From: Methanobrevibacter thaueri
Lineage (GTDB): Archaea > Methanobacteriota > Methanobacteria > Methanobacteriales > Methanobacteriaceae
Reading direction: 5' to 3'
Assembly (NCBI RefSeq): GCF_003111625.1
Contig: NZ_MZGS01000022.1
Span: 1 to 60,802, forward strand
DNA length: 60,802 nucleotides
This document shows, piece by piece, positions 1-8,716 of the stretch. Position numbers and translations under genes: made by a program. The notes under the pieces are model-generated. The model searched no databases. It was not told the origin of the DNA and saw only the letters and a list, made by a program, of their open reading frames with translations. Every line of letters begins with the position of its first letter. Positions within the stretch are counted from its first letter, which is position 1.

Positions 1-112
1 TAGATTGCTTAGGACGCGAGTAGAAGACTTGTTTGATGGGGTAGGGATGTAAGCTTCGAGGTTTTTTTTCCGAGTTGTTGAGTCCGCTGCTTCCAACTGT
101 TCGCTTGCATTA
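1..112 (+). rRNA. 23S ribosomal RNA, 3' end (partial)
   Basis: The window opens inside the last helices of a large-subunit rRNA. The GC-rich stretch with AGGACGCGAGTAGAAGAC, GATGGGGTAGGGATGTAAGC and GAGTCCGCTGCTTCC resembles the 3'-terminal domain of archaeal 23S rRNA, and a 5S gene follows about 140 bases later, as in methanogen rRNA operons. The 3' boundary near 112 is approximate, placed where the GC-rich, base-paired sequence gives way to AT-rich spacer. Bases 113-248 are spacer, and I see no tRNA in it. Confidence 0.85.
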
Positions 113-248
113 TTTTAATTGTTAGTAGACTAGATATATTGAACTGATTCAAGTAATATGTAGTCTAATAATAATTTGGTTAGGTGTTAACAGTAAGGGT
201 GAAAGTTGCACTAATTATAATTTATTTTTCATACTCATATGTAATAGG

Positions 249-372
<124 letters not shown>

Positions 373-457
373 CTCTATTACAATTATTCACTTCTATTTT
401 TTTTTAACTGTTTTTTATATTACTTAAGAGCCCTATTGCATTATTTTGGTGATTTTT

Positions 458-1927
458 ATGAATATTAAGGTTTTGGATACAACTTTGAGAGATGGAGAAC
501 AGACTCCTGGCGTTTCATTAACTTCCTTAGAAAAATTAAGGATTGCTACTAAACTTGATGAGATTGGTGTGGAATATATTGAAGCAGGTTCCGCAATTAC
601 TTCTGAAGGTGAAAGGGCGTCCATTAAAGAGATTACCTCACAAGGTTTTGGCGCTGAAATCTTAAGTTTCTCAAGACCGTTAACCGTTGACATTGATTAT
701 TGCCTTGATTGTGATGTGGATGGGGTCAATCTTGTTGTTCCAACTTCCGAATTGCATATTCATGATAAGTTGAACATTTCATGTGATGAGCTTATAGACT
801 TGTCTAATGATGCAGTAGACTATTGTAAGGATCATGGTTTGGTCGTGGAGTTATCAGCCGAGGACGCTTCCAGAAGCAATGTCGATTTCTTGAGGAAGGT
901 CTATTCAAATGCCATAGACCATGGCGCTGACAGGATTTGTGTTTGCGATACTGTAGGTATTCTCACACCGGATTCGTCACTGGATCTGTTTTCCAAACTC
1001 AACGATTTCTCCGTTCCGATAGCCTGTCATTGCCATAATGATTTCGGCCTTGCGGTTGCCAATACATTAGCTGCCCTTAAGGGTGGCGCAAGTGAAATAC
1101 ACACTACAATCAACGGTATTGGTGAAAGGGCGGGAAACACATCATTTGAAGAGTGTGTTGTCAGCATTAACAGATTGCTTCCTCAATTCTCAACCAATGT
1201 CAAAATAGATCAGATTTATGATATTTCCAAGCTGGTTGCAAGGTCCACAGGTGTTTATATTCAGCCTAACAAGGCAATTGTCGGTGAGAATGCTTTTGCT
1301 CATGAATCAGGAATTCATTCTGATGGAGTCATTAAGAACTCCGCTACTTACGAGGCAATAACCCCAGAACTGGTTGGTCGTAAACGCAAGTTCATCATTG
1401 GAAAGCATATGGGCACACATGGCCTTGACAACAGATTGAAGGAATTGGGCTTGAATGTAGATGATATTCAACTTAAGCAGATTTGTGATGACATCAAGGA
1501 GTTGGCGGATAAGGGCAAGACCGTCACTGACGTGGACTTGCAGGTAATTGCCGATAATGTCTTGCAAATCAACCATGAGGACAGAATCAAACTTGATGAG
1601 CTGACAATCGTTTCAGGAAATAAGGTCATGCCTACCGCTTCGGTTAAAATCACTGTTGATGATGTTGAGATTTTAAACGCCGGCGTTGGTTTGGGTCCGG
1701 TGGATGCGGCAATCAATGCCCTTAAGTCTGTGGATGCATTCAAGGACATTGACCTAATCGAGTATCACGTAGACTCTATCACAGGAGGTACCGATGCGTT
1801 CATTGATGTAATCATCAAACTTCAAAAGGAAGATAAGGTTGTTTCCGCCAGAGGTACCGAAGCAGACATTATCAATGCCAGTGTAAAGGCATACATCGCA
1901 GGTGTTAACAGGTTGTTAAGGGATTAA
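458..1927 (+). CDS. cimA: (R)-citramalate synthase
   Basis: The protein (489 aa) condenses pyruvate with acetyl-CoA to citramalate, the first step of the threonine-independent isoleucine route in methanogens. The N-terminus reads [16 protein letters not shown], the TIM-barrel signature of the isopropylmalate/homocitrate/citramalate synthase family; the metal-binding HCHNDFG motif and the GIGERAGN loop follow, and the last ~130 residues form the regulatory LeuA-type domain. By memory it matches M. jannaschii CimA more closely than LeuA, including [11 protein letters not shown] chose the ATG at 458 over the TTG at 446 because GGTGA lies just upstream of it. LeuA or homocitrate synthase (AksA) remain possible. 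One base separates it from the Cgi121 gene, so they are probably co-transcribed. Confidence 0.85.
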   Translation: MNIKVLDTTLRDGEQTPGVSLTSLEKLRIATKLDEIGVEYIEAGSAITSEGERASIKEITSQGFGAEILSFSRPLTVDIDYCLDCDVDGVNLVVPTSELHIHDKLNISCDELIDLSNDAVDYCKDHGLVVELSAEDASRSNVDFLRKVYSNAIDHGADRICVCDTVGILTPDSSLDLFSKLNDFSVPIACHCHNDFGLAVANTLAALKGGASEIHTTINGIGERAGNTSFEECVVSINRLLPQFSTNVKIDQIYDISKLVARSTGVYIQPNKAIVGENAFAHESGIHSDGVIKNSATYEAITPELVGRKRKFIIGKHMGTHGLDNRLKELGLNVDDIQLKQICDDIKELADKGKTVTDVDLQVIADNVLQINHEDRIKLDELTIVSGNKVMPTASVKITVDDVEILNAGVGLGPVDAAINALKSVDAFKDIDLIEYHVDSITGGTDAFIDVIIKLQKEDKVVSARGTEADIINASVKAYIAGVNRLLRD

Positions 1928-1928
1928 T

Positions 1929-2420
1929 ATGAATTTGGATAACATTCAAATATTAGGGTTCACTGCTTGCATAGATTCCGTTGGGAGCACTCTTGACAGG
2001 GTCAATTCCATCAAAAGGGATGATGAGATCATTCAGCTTTTAAATGCGGATTCAATCGCTTCTTCCAATCACATTATACACGGCGTCAATCAGGCGTTTT
2101 TGGCATTTGAGCGTGGGGAAAATCTGGCAAAGGACATCAGTGTGGAAATAGTATTAAGGTGTTCTGCCCAAAGGCAAATCTCAAAGGCTTTTGATTTGTT
2201 GGGTCTAAAGGAAGGTCAGATGAATCTTTGTGCGGTCTTAATTGATTGTGATGATTATTCCGTTGAACTGTCCGACATCTTCACTCGTGACGACAGTGTT
2301 TTGGAAGCCGACAGTTCCAGACTGATGGAAATCTACAATATCGGTGATGTTGAAATCGAGAACATGTCCATTGAAGAGGTAATCATAGACAGGATTACAA
2401 AACTTACAGTAGACTATTGA
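1929..2420 (+). CDS. cgi121: KEOPS complex subunit Cgi121
   Basis: The 163-aa protein looks like Cgi121/TPRKB, the KEOPS subunit that binds tRNA and helps Kae1 make the t6A modification at position 37. The diagnostic part is HGVNQAFLAFERGENLAKDISVEIVLRCSAQRQISKAFDLLGLKEG-like sequence in the middle, where the conserved pattern of a small AxGQRQI-type loop followed by an amphipathic helix is visible as CSAQRQISKAFDLLG. Length fits the family (about 150-180 aa). It starts one base after cimA and its last 17 bases overlap the end of the convergent PLP-fold gene, so the two transcription units collide here. Confidence 0.75.
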   Translation: MNLDNIQILGFTACIDSVGSTLDRVNSIKRDDEIIQLLNADSIASSNHIIHGVNQAFLAFERGENLAKDISVEIVLRCSAQRQISKAFDLLGLKEGQMNLCAVLIDCDDYSVELSDIFTRDDSVLEADSSRLMEIYNIGDVEIENMSIEEVIIDRITKLTVDY

Positions 2421-3351
2421 CCTCATCGATTATTATGTCCAGGTTTTCTTTTTCTAGGCAGGCATAGTCAAGGTTCTTGATTTCTATGCATATTGCTTTT
2501 TGTTTTACACGGTTATAGTTGGGGCAGGTTGTTATAATTCCGCTTTTGTCAGTGGTCAATGTCTTCTTCAAGTCCCAACATATTGATTTTGAATTTTCAT
2601 GTGGGATAATTACATTTATTCCCCTTTTATCTGCGTGCAATGTATTGGGTATGTGTTTTTTTACATGCTCTGTTGCATTTAATGAAACTTGTAGGTTTTT
2701 ACTAACATTATCAATTTCATTATCTATACCACTACATATAATTTCAGTAGTTTTGCTTAATTTTTGAGGCAGTGATGTTCGCTTGAAAACATCATCGTCA
2801 TCGGTCGCTATGAATCCTCCGCTTCCGACATTGATGATTTTTGGCGAACCTGTTGATGCAAGAATTATGTCGGACCTGCATCCCAATCTGTTTTCACTGT
2901 CACCGATGCCTGCTGATGCATCCTCAATTGTTGTTATGCTGTTGTCTTTGCAGTAGCTTACAATTGACCTGATGTCCTGCTCGGCGGTGTATCCTGCAAA
3001 ACTTGTGAATATCAATGCGGAACCCTCACTGATTTCAAGCTCATCCAGATAATCGGTATTGATTAGCCCCGCGTCTGTTTTTAAGGTGACAATGTTCCTG
3101 TCTAAAAACTTGGCAATCTGCTTGAATCCGTGCCATCCGCCCTGATCCGGAATGATGATGTCTCCAGTGATTGCTGAAAGGGCAATAAAAATACTGTTGT
3201 TGCCGCTTGATGTCATCTTGACATGTTCCTTTGTTGTCAAGTCCCTAATTTTGGCAATGCAGCTTTCCTCAAAGTTCTTATCAACATTTCCTTTTGCCAC
3301 TTCAGACATAATGTCCAATGTTTTCCGGCTTGGTCTTTTAAATCTAAACAT
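2404..3351 (-). CDS. PLP-dependent aminotransferase-fold protein (DegT/Cys-Met-like)
   Basis: A 315-aa protein starting [10 protein letters not shown]. It has the layout of a fold-type I PLP enzyme: [14 protein letters not shown] near residue 50 resembles the phosphate-binding loop, EDASAGIGD carries the Asp expected to hold the pyridine nitrogen, and [16 protein letters not shown] contains a likely Schiff-base lysine. At 315 aa it is shorter than typical DegT enzymes (about 370-400). The substrate cannot be read from sequence. I took the ATG at 3351 because GTGAG lies upstream and because it overlaps the nreA stop by 8 bases, the usual translational coupling. The longer reading frame from 3408 lies inside nreA and is less likely. 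Its 3' end overlaps cgi121 on the other strand. Confidence 0.7.
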   Translation of the reverse strand: MFRFKRPSRKTLDIMSEVAKGNVDKNFEESCIAKIRDLTTKEHVKMTSSGNNSIFIALSAITGDIIIPDQGGWHGFKQIAKFLDRNIVTLKTDAGLINTDYLDELEISEGSALIFTSFAGYTAEQDIRSIVSYCKDNSITTIEDASAGIGDSENRLGCRSDIILASTGSPKIINVGSGGFIATDDDDVFKRTSLPQKLSKTTEIICSGIDNEIDNVSKNLQVSLNATEHVKKHIPNTLHADKRGINVIIPHENSKSICWDLKKTLTTDKSGIITTCPNYNRVKQKAICIEIKNLDYACLEKENLDIIIDEVNSLL

Positions 3352-4525
3352 TATTCTCACTTTTAAAGTACATGTCCAGGGTGGTCTGCTTTGTGTGAAG
3401 CATTTCATTAAGCAAGGTTCCCTGTTTTACATATCTGCTAATAGGTATCCTTAATTTTGTGCCGCTGTATTTAAGGGCATCCTGAAGGGTCTCGAACTCA
3501 AGGTAAGGCAGCATCATTGCCTCCTTGATGTTTTCCCTCACGTTAAACACGCCCAATGGAACGTATCCGTCATAGGCTTCCCTTAAAATCAGCAGTCCTG
3601 ACTGTTTTTTGATTTTCAATAGATGATCCAAAACCGCCATTTTTGCAGTATAATAGCATCCTCCAACAATGGAATACTCTTTTTTGCCGCCGTTGGTTTC
3701 ATAATCTGAAAATATCAACTCTTCATTTTTCATCAATTTGATGAATGCCTCATACCATTCGTATTGCCATTCTGTTGGGGTTAGGATAATTATATAGTAA
3801 TTGTTCAATGCACCGAATTCATAAACCCTGTATGTGTCAAGGATTTCAAATTTTCTCACTTCTTTTAAAAACTCATCGGCAAGTGTGGAGTCGCATGCTG
3901 TGATGGACCAGCGTGTCGGAACCAGTTTACGGTTACTTTTAACTCCAATGGCTCCAACTGAAAACGCTTTTTGCATTGCAGTGAATGGAACGTCCTTGTT
4001 GTGGAGGTTCACAACTGCATCAACGGCCTTAAGGTCAGTGTCATAGAATGTTTTTTCAAGCTGCCTGTCCCATCTAACTGCATCGATGTCAAATTTCTCA
4101 ATGGTTGCGCTTGGACCATGGGGCATGCTGTCCTCTGTTAACATTGATCCTCTTGGCCTTTTCTTGAATGTCGCTTCGCTGTCTATTGATTTGGATGCAA
4201 GTGAAATGTCCTGGAGCTTTTCGACAAAGGGATTTTCCAAATCATCAATCTTAATCAGCTGTTTTCCCCTGACGAGGTTCATTCTGTAATTGATGATTTC
4301 ATCCTGTGTCTTGTTTTCTCCAATCCAGGATTCGGGGGAATCCATGATTGATGTGTCTCCCATTTGAGAGCTCATCATCGGTCCGGCATACACTTTGGGA
4401 TAGGACCATCTTCCAATGAACACTGACGGTGGTGTTGTTCCCTCAAGGTTTTTTCCAACCTCAACGGATTTCATCTGGATTTGTTCTGTCAGTTTGGCGA
4501 GATAAGCGTTTTTTGTGGTTTTCAT
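3344..4525 (-). CDS. nreA: Archaeal DNA repair protein NreA with PIP box
   Basis: The 393-aa protein fits the archaeal Nre family, implicated in repair of DNA damage in Haloferax and known to bind the PCNA clamp. The N-terminal block [17 protein letters not shown] is the family's conserved opening, followed by DSPESWIG and RMNLVRG. The C-terminus ends QTTLDMYF (residues 380-387), a textbook PCNA-interacting peptide, which strongly supports the call. A strong RBS is not obvious; a T/A-rich stretch between it and guaAB (4526-4575) probably serves both as terminator of the upstream gene and as leader. The PLP-fold gene downstream overlaps it and is probably co-expressed. Confidence 0.85.
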   Translation of the reverse strand: MKTTKNAYLAKLTEQIQMKSVEVGKNLEGTTPPSVFIGRWSYPKVYAGPMMSSQMGDTSIMDSPESWIGENKTQDEIINYRMNLVRGKQLIKIDDLENPFVEKLQDISLASKSIDSEATFKKRPRGSMLTEDSMPHGPSATIEKFDIDAVRWDRQLEKTFYDTDLKAVDAVVNLHNKDVPFTAMQKAFSVGAIGVKSNRKLVPTRWSITACDSTLADEFLKEVRKFEILDTYRVYEFGALNNYYIIILTPTEWQYEWYEAFIKLMKNEELIFSDYETNGGKKEYSIVGGCYYTAKMAVLDHLLKIKKQSGLLILREAYDGYVPLGVFNVRENIKEAMMLPYLEFETLQDALKYSGTKLRIPISRYVKQGTLLNEMLHTKQTTLDMYFKSENNV

Positions 4526-4575
4526 GGTTAATCTAAAAAAAGTAAAAAGAAAAATACTATTAATTAAAATAGCAT

Positions 4576-5502
4576 TTAACAGAATTCGATAGTTGCTGGT
4601 GGTTTGTCACTAATTGAGAGTGCAACGTGTGTAACTTCAGAAATTTCAGAAGTGATTCTTTTTGAAATGGTTTGCACGACTTCCCAAGGAAGTTCTGCCA
4701 CTGATGCGGTCATTGCATCAATTGAATTGACTATTCTAACCACTACAAGGTATCCGAAGTCTCTTTGGTCTCCTTTGACACCGGTAACTTTGGTATCGGT
4801 TAGGACAGCGAAGTATTGCCATACTTCCTTATCGATTCCAGCAGCCTCAACTTCATCACAAACAATCTTGTTTGCTTTTCTGCATATTTCAACGTTTTCT
4901 CTTGTAAGCGCACCAACCACACGTACTCCAAGACCAGGTCCTGGGAAAGGTTGTCTGTAAACGGTTGTTGCAGGCAATCCTAATTCGTCTCCGATTTCCC
5001 TTACTTCATCCTTGTATAGGTCACGGATTGGTTCGCATAATTCTAATTCCATTCCACTTGGAAGAACCAGGTTGTGGTGGGATTTGATTTGGCCTTTGGT
5101 TTCAATCCAATCAGGAGCAATTGTTCCTTGAACCAGGTATTTTGCTTCGTATTTGATTGCTTCTCTTTCAAAGACTTCAATGAATGTTTTTCCGATGATT
5201 TTTCTTTTTTCTTCAGGGTCATCCACACCTGCAAGGGCATCCATAAATTCATCTGAAGCATCAACAAATTTAAAGTTTAGCCTGTCTTTAAAAGTGTCGG
5301 TTACTTGTTCCACTTCACCTTCTCTTAAAAGACCGTGGTCAACGAAAATTGCGGTTAAGTTATCTCCGATAGCCTGTTGAACAAGAACAGAACATACTGA
5401 ACTGTCCACTCCACCGGATAATGCGATAATTGCTTTTTCATCACCGATTTGGTCTTTTACTTTTTGAACTGCGTCTTCAATAAATTCCTTTGGACTTAAC
5501 AT
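4576..5502 (-). CDS. guaAB: GMP synthase subunit B (PP-loop ATPase)
   Basis: The 308-aa protein adenylates XMP and aminates it to GMP using ammonia delivered by the separate glutaminase subunit. SGGVDSS at about residues 29-35 is the PP-loop; [27 protein letters not shown] and the C-terminal KPPATIEFC are GuaA landmarks for the XMP-binding dimerisation domain. Archaeal GMP synthase is split into two genes, as here. I chose ATG 5502 because GAGGAA precedes it; the extra 11 residues of the longer frame (KRKKRN) come from the acidic tail region of the upstream gene read in another frame. It follows the small acidic gene with one base between the end and start. Confidence 0.95.
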   Translation of the reverse strand: MLSPKEFIEDAVQKVKDQIGDEKAIIALSGGVDSSVCSVLVQQAIGDNLTAIFVDHGLLREGEVEQVTDTFKDRLNFKFVDASDEFMDALAGVDDPEEKRKIIGKTFIEVFEREAIKYEAKYLVQGTIAPDWIETKGQIKSHHNLVLPSGMELELCEPIRDLYKDEVREIGDELGLPATTVYRQPFPGPGLGVRVVGALTRENVEICRKANKIVCDEVEAAGIDKEVWQYFAVLTDTKVTGVKGDQRDFGYLVVVRIVNSIDAMTASVAELPWEVVQTISKRITSEISEVTHVALSISDKPPATIEFC

Positions 5503-5503
5503 T

Positions 5504-5761
5504 TTATTCCTCTTCTTCCTCTTCGTAATCTTCAATAATCTGTTTAATCATAGCTTCCAAGCCGTTGTCATTTCCTGATTCAATGGCTTCAAAGATATCA
5601 TCAAATTTAACAAATTTTTCTAATTTAACTGATTTGGCACCAATACCGGATATTCTAAATCCATATTCCTCATCACCGATTGGAATGTTGACGTATTGTT
5701 TTTTCAAACCATCTTTAAATTCATTTGCCTTATCTCTTAAGTCATCTGCATTATCAATCAT
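5504..5761 (-). CDS. Small acidic-tailed protein between GMP synthase subunits
   Basis: I do not recognise a named family. The 85-aa product begins [20 protein letters not shown], has a central block [25 protein letters not shown] that looks folded, and ends in a run of glutamates (EDYEEEEEE). The ATG at 5761 has AGGTG at good spacing; the GTG at 5770 is the competing start. It sits in the same operon, immediately between the two GMP synthase subunits, so a role in binding or regulating that enzyme is a reasonable inference, not something the sequence proves. Confidence 0.7.
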   Translation of the reverse strand: MIDNADDLRDKANEFKDGLKKQYVNIPIGDEEYGFRISGIGAKSVKLEKFVKFDDIFEAIESGNDNGLEAMIKQIIEDYEEEEEE

Positions 5762-5770
5762 AATTAACAC

Positions 5771-6328
5771 CTATTTTTGACAGATCTTATAAAAGTTTTT
5801 AAATATTATTTCACCTTTCGGAGTATGATGAACTTCAGGATGGAATTGGATTCCATAAACCTCATTATCTTTATGCTTGAAGGATTCCACGTCGCATAAA
5901 GTGGAACTTGCGAGAATCTCAAATTCTTCAGGGATTGTCTTCACTTCATCCTTGTGTGATGACCAGACATCCATTTCAGGAGCAAGTCCCTCAAATAAAC
6001 CTTCATCATTGTCAATATTGATTTTAACCTGAGCATAACTTTCGGTGTCTGAAGTGGTGACTTCTCCACCGTATGCCTTAGCAATTAACTGGTGTCCAAG
6101 ACAAATTCCTAAAATCGGAATGTCAAAGTGTTTGATGTATTCCTCACTGTTGCCTGCGCCTTCAAGGGAAGGTCCTCCTCCCAAAATCAATCCAATTGGG
6201 TTTTTTGATTCGATCTCTTCTATTGAAAGAGTGTTTGAAACCAATTCGGATGGAATATTGAGGTATTGCAAACTTCTTTGAATTCTATGGTTGTATTGTC
6301 CCTTGTTGTTAATTACTAATATTGTCAT
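5771..6328 (-). CDS. guaAA: GMP synthase subunit A (glutamine amidotransferase)
   Basis: A 185-aa class I glutamine amidotransferase that hydrolyses glutamine and passes ammonia to Gua[11 protein letters not shown] near residue 50 is the oxyanion strand, GICLGHQ carries the nucleophile Cys76, and FHPEVHHT carries His163 and Glu165 of the triad. Length matches the stand-alone archaeal subunit (about 185-190 aa). The start at 6328 is supported by GGAG a few bases upstream; the frame extends four residues further to 6340 without a better site. First gene of a three-gene operon with the acidic-tailed protein and GuaAB. Confidence 0.95.
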   Translation of the reverse strand: MTILVINNKGQYNHRIQRSLQYLNIPSELVSNTLSIEEIESKNPIGLILGGGPSLEGAGNSEEYIKHFDIPILGICLGHQLIAKAYGGEVTTSDTESYAQVKINIDNDEGLFEGLAPEMDVWSSHKDEVKTIPEEFEILASSTLCDVESFKHKDNEVYGIQFHPEVHHTPKGEIIFKNFYKICQK

Positions 6329-6447
6329 TTTATACTCCATTAAAATATACTGATATTATTTTTGGTTTTTTTATTTATTATAGTTTAGTAATATATGTGA
6401 AAATAAATGAAATCTTTCATAAAAAAAAGTAGAAAAAGTACCAATAA

Positions 6448-6457
6448 TTTATATATT
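6448..6457 (+). promoter_or_regulatory. TATA box for a near-leaderless small gene
   Basis: TTTATATATT lies 23-32 bases before the ATG at 6480. In archaea transcription starts about 25 bases after the TATA centre, which puts the first base at or just before the start codon. No ribosome-binding site precedes that ATG, consistent with a leaderless transcript. Confidence 0.5.
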
Positions 6458-6479
6458 AAAAGTAATATATTTGAATTAC

Positions 6480-6626
6480 ATGGAACTTCAAGATTTGATA
6501 TTTATTATAATCGCTATATTCGTAGCGGTATTGTTATTGAAAATATTTATGTGGTTATTGCCGGTATTTGTAGTTTTAATTATAGCATTCTTCATCTATA
6601 TGTTCTTATCTGAACGTTATAATTAA
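6480..6626 (+). CDS. 48-residue hydrophobic membrane peptide
   Basis: This short frame encodes MELQDLIFIIIAIFVAVLLL, then KIFMWLLPVFVVLIIAFFIY, then MFLSERYN: two transmembrane segments separated by a lysine, with a short charged C-terminus. Its TATA box at 6448 is placed for a leaderless mRNA. The stop codon overlaps the end of the convergent thioredoxin reductase gene by four bases, so the gene occupies its space exactly. I know no function. A chance frame is possible, but a start at the expected transcription start, a clean two-helix profile and the tight 3' fit all favour a real gene. Confidence 0.55.
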   Translation: MELQDLIFIIIAIFVAVLLLKIFMWLLPVFVVLIIAFFIYMFLSERYN

Positions 6627-7537
6627 CTTAAATCGTGGTATGCTGAAGTTGCAGCCACTGCACCTTCTCCACATGCTACAACCCACTGTTTTAAACCAAC
6701 GCAAACATCACCTATTGCATATACATAATCAACGTTTGTTTTCTGATCGGTGTCTATGATGATGTGGCCTGATTCGTCCAGTTCGACGCCTAATTGTTTT
6801 GCCAGTTCTGTATGCGGGATATAGCCGACGCTTATGAAAACCCCACTGGTTGGGTGTTCGGATAGCTCTCCGGTTTGGGTGTCTTTCAGAACAACTGATT
6901 CAACAAGCATTTCACCTTTTATCTCCTCGACAGTGGCATTTAGGATTGTGCTTATGCCCGCTTCTTTTATCTGGTCCTGAAGGTGTTTCTGGGCTCTGAA
7001 CTCGTCTCTTCTATGGATTAAAGTGACGTTTGCACCCAGATTATTAAGGTATAGTGCCTCCTGAAGGGCGCTGTTTCCTCCGCCAACCATGACTATGTCC
7101 CTTCCCTGGAAGAAGAACCCGTCACAGGTTGCGCAGTAGCTCACGCCTTTTCCTTTAAATTCCTCTTCGCCTTTTGCATTCAGGTGTCTGTGTGAACTGC
7201 CGGTTGCAAGAATCACTGTTTTTGTTTTGTATTCATCTTTGGATGTTTTAACGGTAAAATGATATTCATCATCATCGGTTTTGATTATTTCAGTGACCTC
7301 TTCCATCTCATGCAGGTCGCAGTTCCTGATGGCCTGCGCTTTCATCTTTTCAATCAGTTCAAGGCCTGAAACGTTATCGAATCCCGGATAGTTTTCCATT
7401 TCAGGCACTTCACGACCCAATCCTCCGGCAAGGTCACGGTCGATTATCAGATTCCTTGTTCCCTGGCGGCCTGCATAAATCCCTGCGGTCAGGCCTCCGG
7501 GACCCGCTCCTATGATGATAATGTCATATTTCTCCAT
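6623..7537 (-). CDS. trxB: Thioredoxin reductase
   Basis: A 304-aa flavoprotein that passes electrons to thioredoxin. GAGPGGLTAGIYAGRQG at the N-terminus binds FAD; CATC at residues 135-138 is the redox-active disulfide; GGGNSALQEALYL is the second dinucleotide-binding loop; YAIGDVC near the end is the FAD-contacting motif. Length is that of low-molecular-weight TrxR (about 305-320). The NADPH-selective HRRxxxR element is present as HRRDEFR. GAGGT precedes the ATG. It lies 26 bases behind the glutathione peroxidase gene on the same strand, suggesting a two-gene oxidative-stress operon. Some methanogen homologues use F420H2 instead of NADPH, which I cannot exclude. Confidence 0.93.
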   Translation of the reverse strand: MEKYDIIIIGAGPGGLTAGIYAGRQGTRNLIIDRDLAGGLGREVPEMENYPGFDNVSGLELIEKMKAQAIRNCDLHEMEEVTEIIKTDDDEYHFTVKTSKDEYKTKTVILATGSSHRHLNAKGEEEFKGKGVSYCATCDGFFFQGRDIVMVGGGNSALQEALYLNNLGANVTLIHRRDEFRAQKHLQDQIKEAGISTILNATVEEIKGEMLVESVVLKDTQTGELSEHPTSGVFISVGYIPHTELAKQLGVELDESGHIIIDTDQKTNVDYVYAIGDVCVGLKQWVVACGEGAVAATSAYHDLS

Positions 7538-7563
7538 TGGATTACCTCTAAAAAAATGAAGAA

Positions 7564-8103
7564 TTATAATAATTCTTCTATTGCTTTTTTAACATCGCCC
7601 AGGTCTTCAGTCGGTTCGAACCTGCGAACCACATTTCCCTGTCTGTCAACTAGAAACTTGGTGAAATTCCATTTTATGTCATTGCTGTCCTTGTAATGTC
7701 TGTCTTTTGCTTTCAACATCAATTTCAAGGCAGTGGCTCCTTTACCCTTGATGTCTGTAAATGGCTGTTCGTTTTTAAGGAATTCGAATAGCGGATCTGC
7801 ATTTTCACCGTTGACATCAATCTTGTCGAAGATTGTGTATGGGACCAACCATTTGCTTCTGCAGACTTCTGTGATTTCTTCGGTTGTTCCAGGAGCCTGT
7901 CCTCCGAACTGGTTGCATGGGAAGTCAAGGATTTCAAAACCTTTTTCATTGAATTCTGAGTATATTTCGTTTAATTCTGTGTATTGTGGGGTAAAACCAC
8001 ATTTTGTTGCTGAGTTGACGATTAAAAGTACTTTGTCTTTGTATTGGCTTAATGAAACAGGGTTTCCGTCGCCGTCTTTTACTTCGAAATCATATATTGA
8101 CAT
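7564..8103 (-). CDS. Glutathione peroxidase-family thiol peroxidase
   Basis: The 179-aa protein belongs to the GPx family, which reduces peroxides; most prokaryotic members use thioredoxin rather than glutathione. The catalytic tetrad is visible: Cys35 in NSATKCGFT, Gln69 in FPCNQFGGQ, and Trp145-Asn146 in KWNFTKFLVD. A plain Cys codon replaces selenocysteine. GAGGT lies just before the ATG. With trxB directly downstream the pair could form a complete peroxide-reducing system, lacking only a thioredoxin. The hairpin at 8152-8174, part of a probable mobile-element remnant, sits about 50 bases upstream of the start and may affect its promoter. Confidence 0.92.
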   Translation of the reverse strand: MSIYDFEVKDGDGNPVSLSQYKDKVLLIVNSATKCGFTPQYTELNEIYSEFNEKGFEILDFPCNQFGGQAPGTTEEITEVCRSKWLVPYTIFDKIDVNGENADPLFEFLKNEQPFTDIKGKGATALKLMLKAKDRHYKDSNDIKWNFTKFLVDRQGNVVRRFEPTEDLGDVKKAIEELL

Positions 8104-8140
8104 TTATGATACCTCTTTAAATTGGTTATTTATCAAATTA

Positions 8141-8185
8141 GTGAAAGAATACTCCGACCTCTTTTAGGTCGGAGATGAATTTCAC
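8141..8185. repeat. Hairpin motif A beside the TnpB gene
   Basis: A 9-bp stem CTCCGACCT/AGGTCGGAG (8152-8160 with 8166-8174) sits inside an outer pairing GTGAAA/TTTCAC (8141-8146 with 8180-8185); the unpaired side strands read GAATA and ATGAA. The same arrangement recurs at 8324-8365 and, less exactly, at 9885-9920. Such hairpins are typical ends of IS200/IS605-type elements or scars left by them. It overlaps the upstream region of the glutathione peroxidase gene. Confidence 0.6.
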
Positions 8186-8323
8186 AAAAAAGACACAGAG
8201 TCATTTTTTTCAAATATATATTTGAAAATTACTTTTCAAATCCTCTTTCACTTTATTTATATAATTCGTATATTCATATATTTTTTCATTGGTTGTTAGA
8301 TGGTGTGTGTTTTATCATAATAA

Positions 8324-8365
8324 TGCAAGAATACCTCGTTTTCTTTAAGTCGTGGATGAATTGCA
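8324..8365. repeat. Hairpin motif B beside the TnpB gene
   Basis: Second copy of the motif: outer pairing TGCAA/TTGCA (8324-8328 with 8361-8365), side strands GAATA and ATGAA, and an imperfect inner stem CCTCG/CGTGG with one mismatch. It may be the left end of the element containing the tnpB gene, or the right-end scar of an older copy. Between the two hairpins and up to 8700 there is AT-rich sequence with no gene; ATTACTTTTCAAAT occurs at 8228 and again at 8620, each followed by a TATA-like element, so a promoter region appears duplicated. Confidence 0.55.
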
Positions 8366-8716
8366 AGTTGGGTATAATTTTTGTGAATTGTTATTTATTG
8401 GGTTTCATTTGTCATGATAATTGATTTTAATATTTTTTTTGTATGGGTATTTGTAATTCAGTGTACTTTCAGTTTTTTTTGGGGGCATTTATTTTTGTAT
8501 TTTTTTTGATATGTATCACTTACAATGGAAAATTTGTAGTTTCATTTGTATTTCACGGGTGTTTATTTAATGTTTCTTGTTGTTTTTTAAACGTTTTTTA
8601 GTTGATTTTTGTGGGCGATATTACTTTTCAAATGCTCTCTGGGTATCTTTATATATTAATGGAGCATAAATTGTACTATTATGTGAAGATGGGTTAATAG
8701 TGTGGTGTTTTTTGTT

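Noticed and set aside
7564-8103. Glutathione peroxidase as a selenoprotein
   Set aside because: The catalytic position is a normal cysteine codon (Cys35) and no in-frame TGA occurs.
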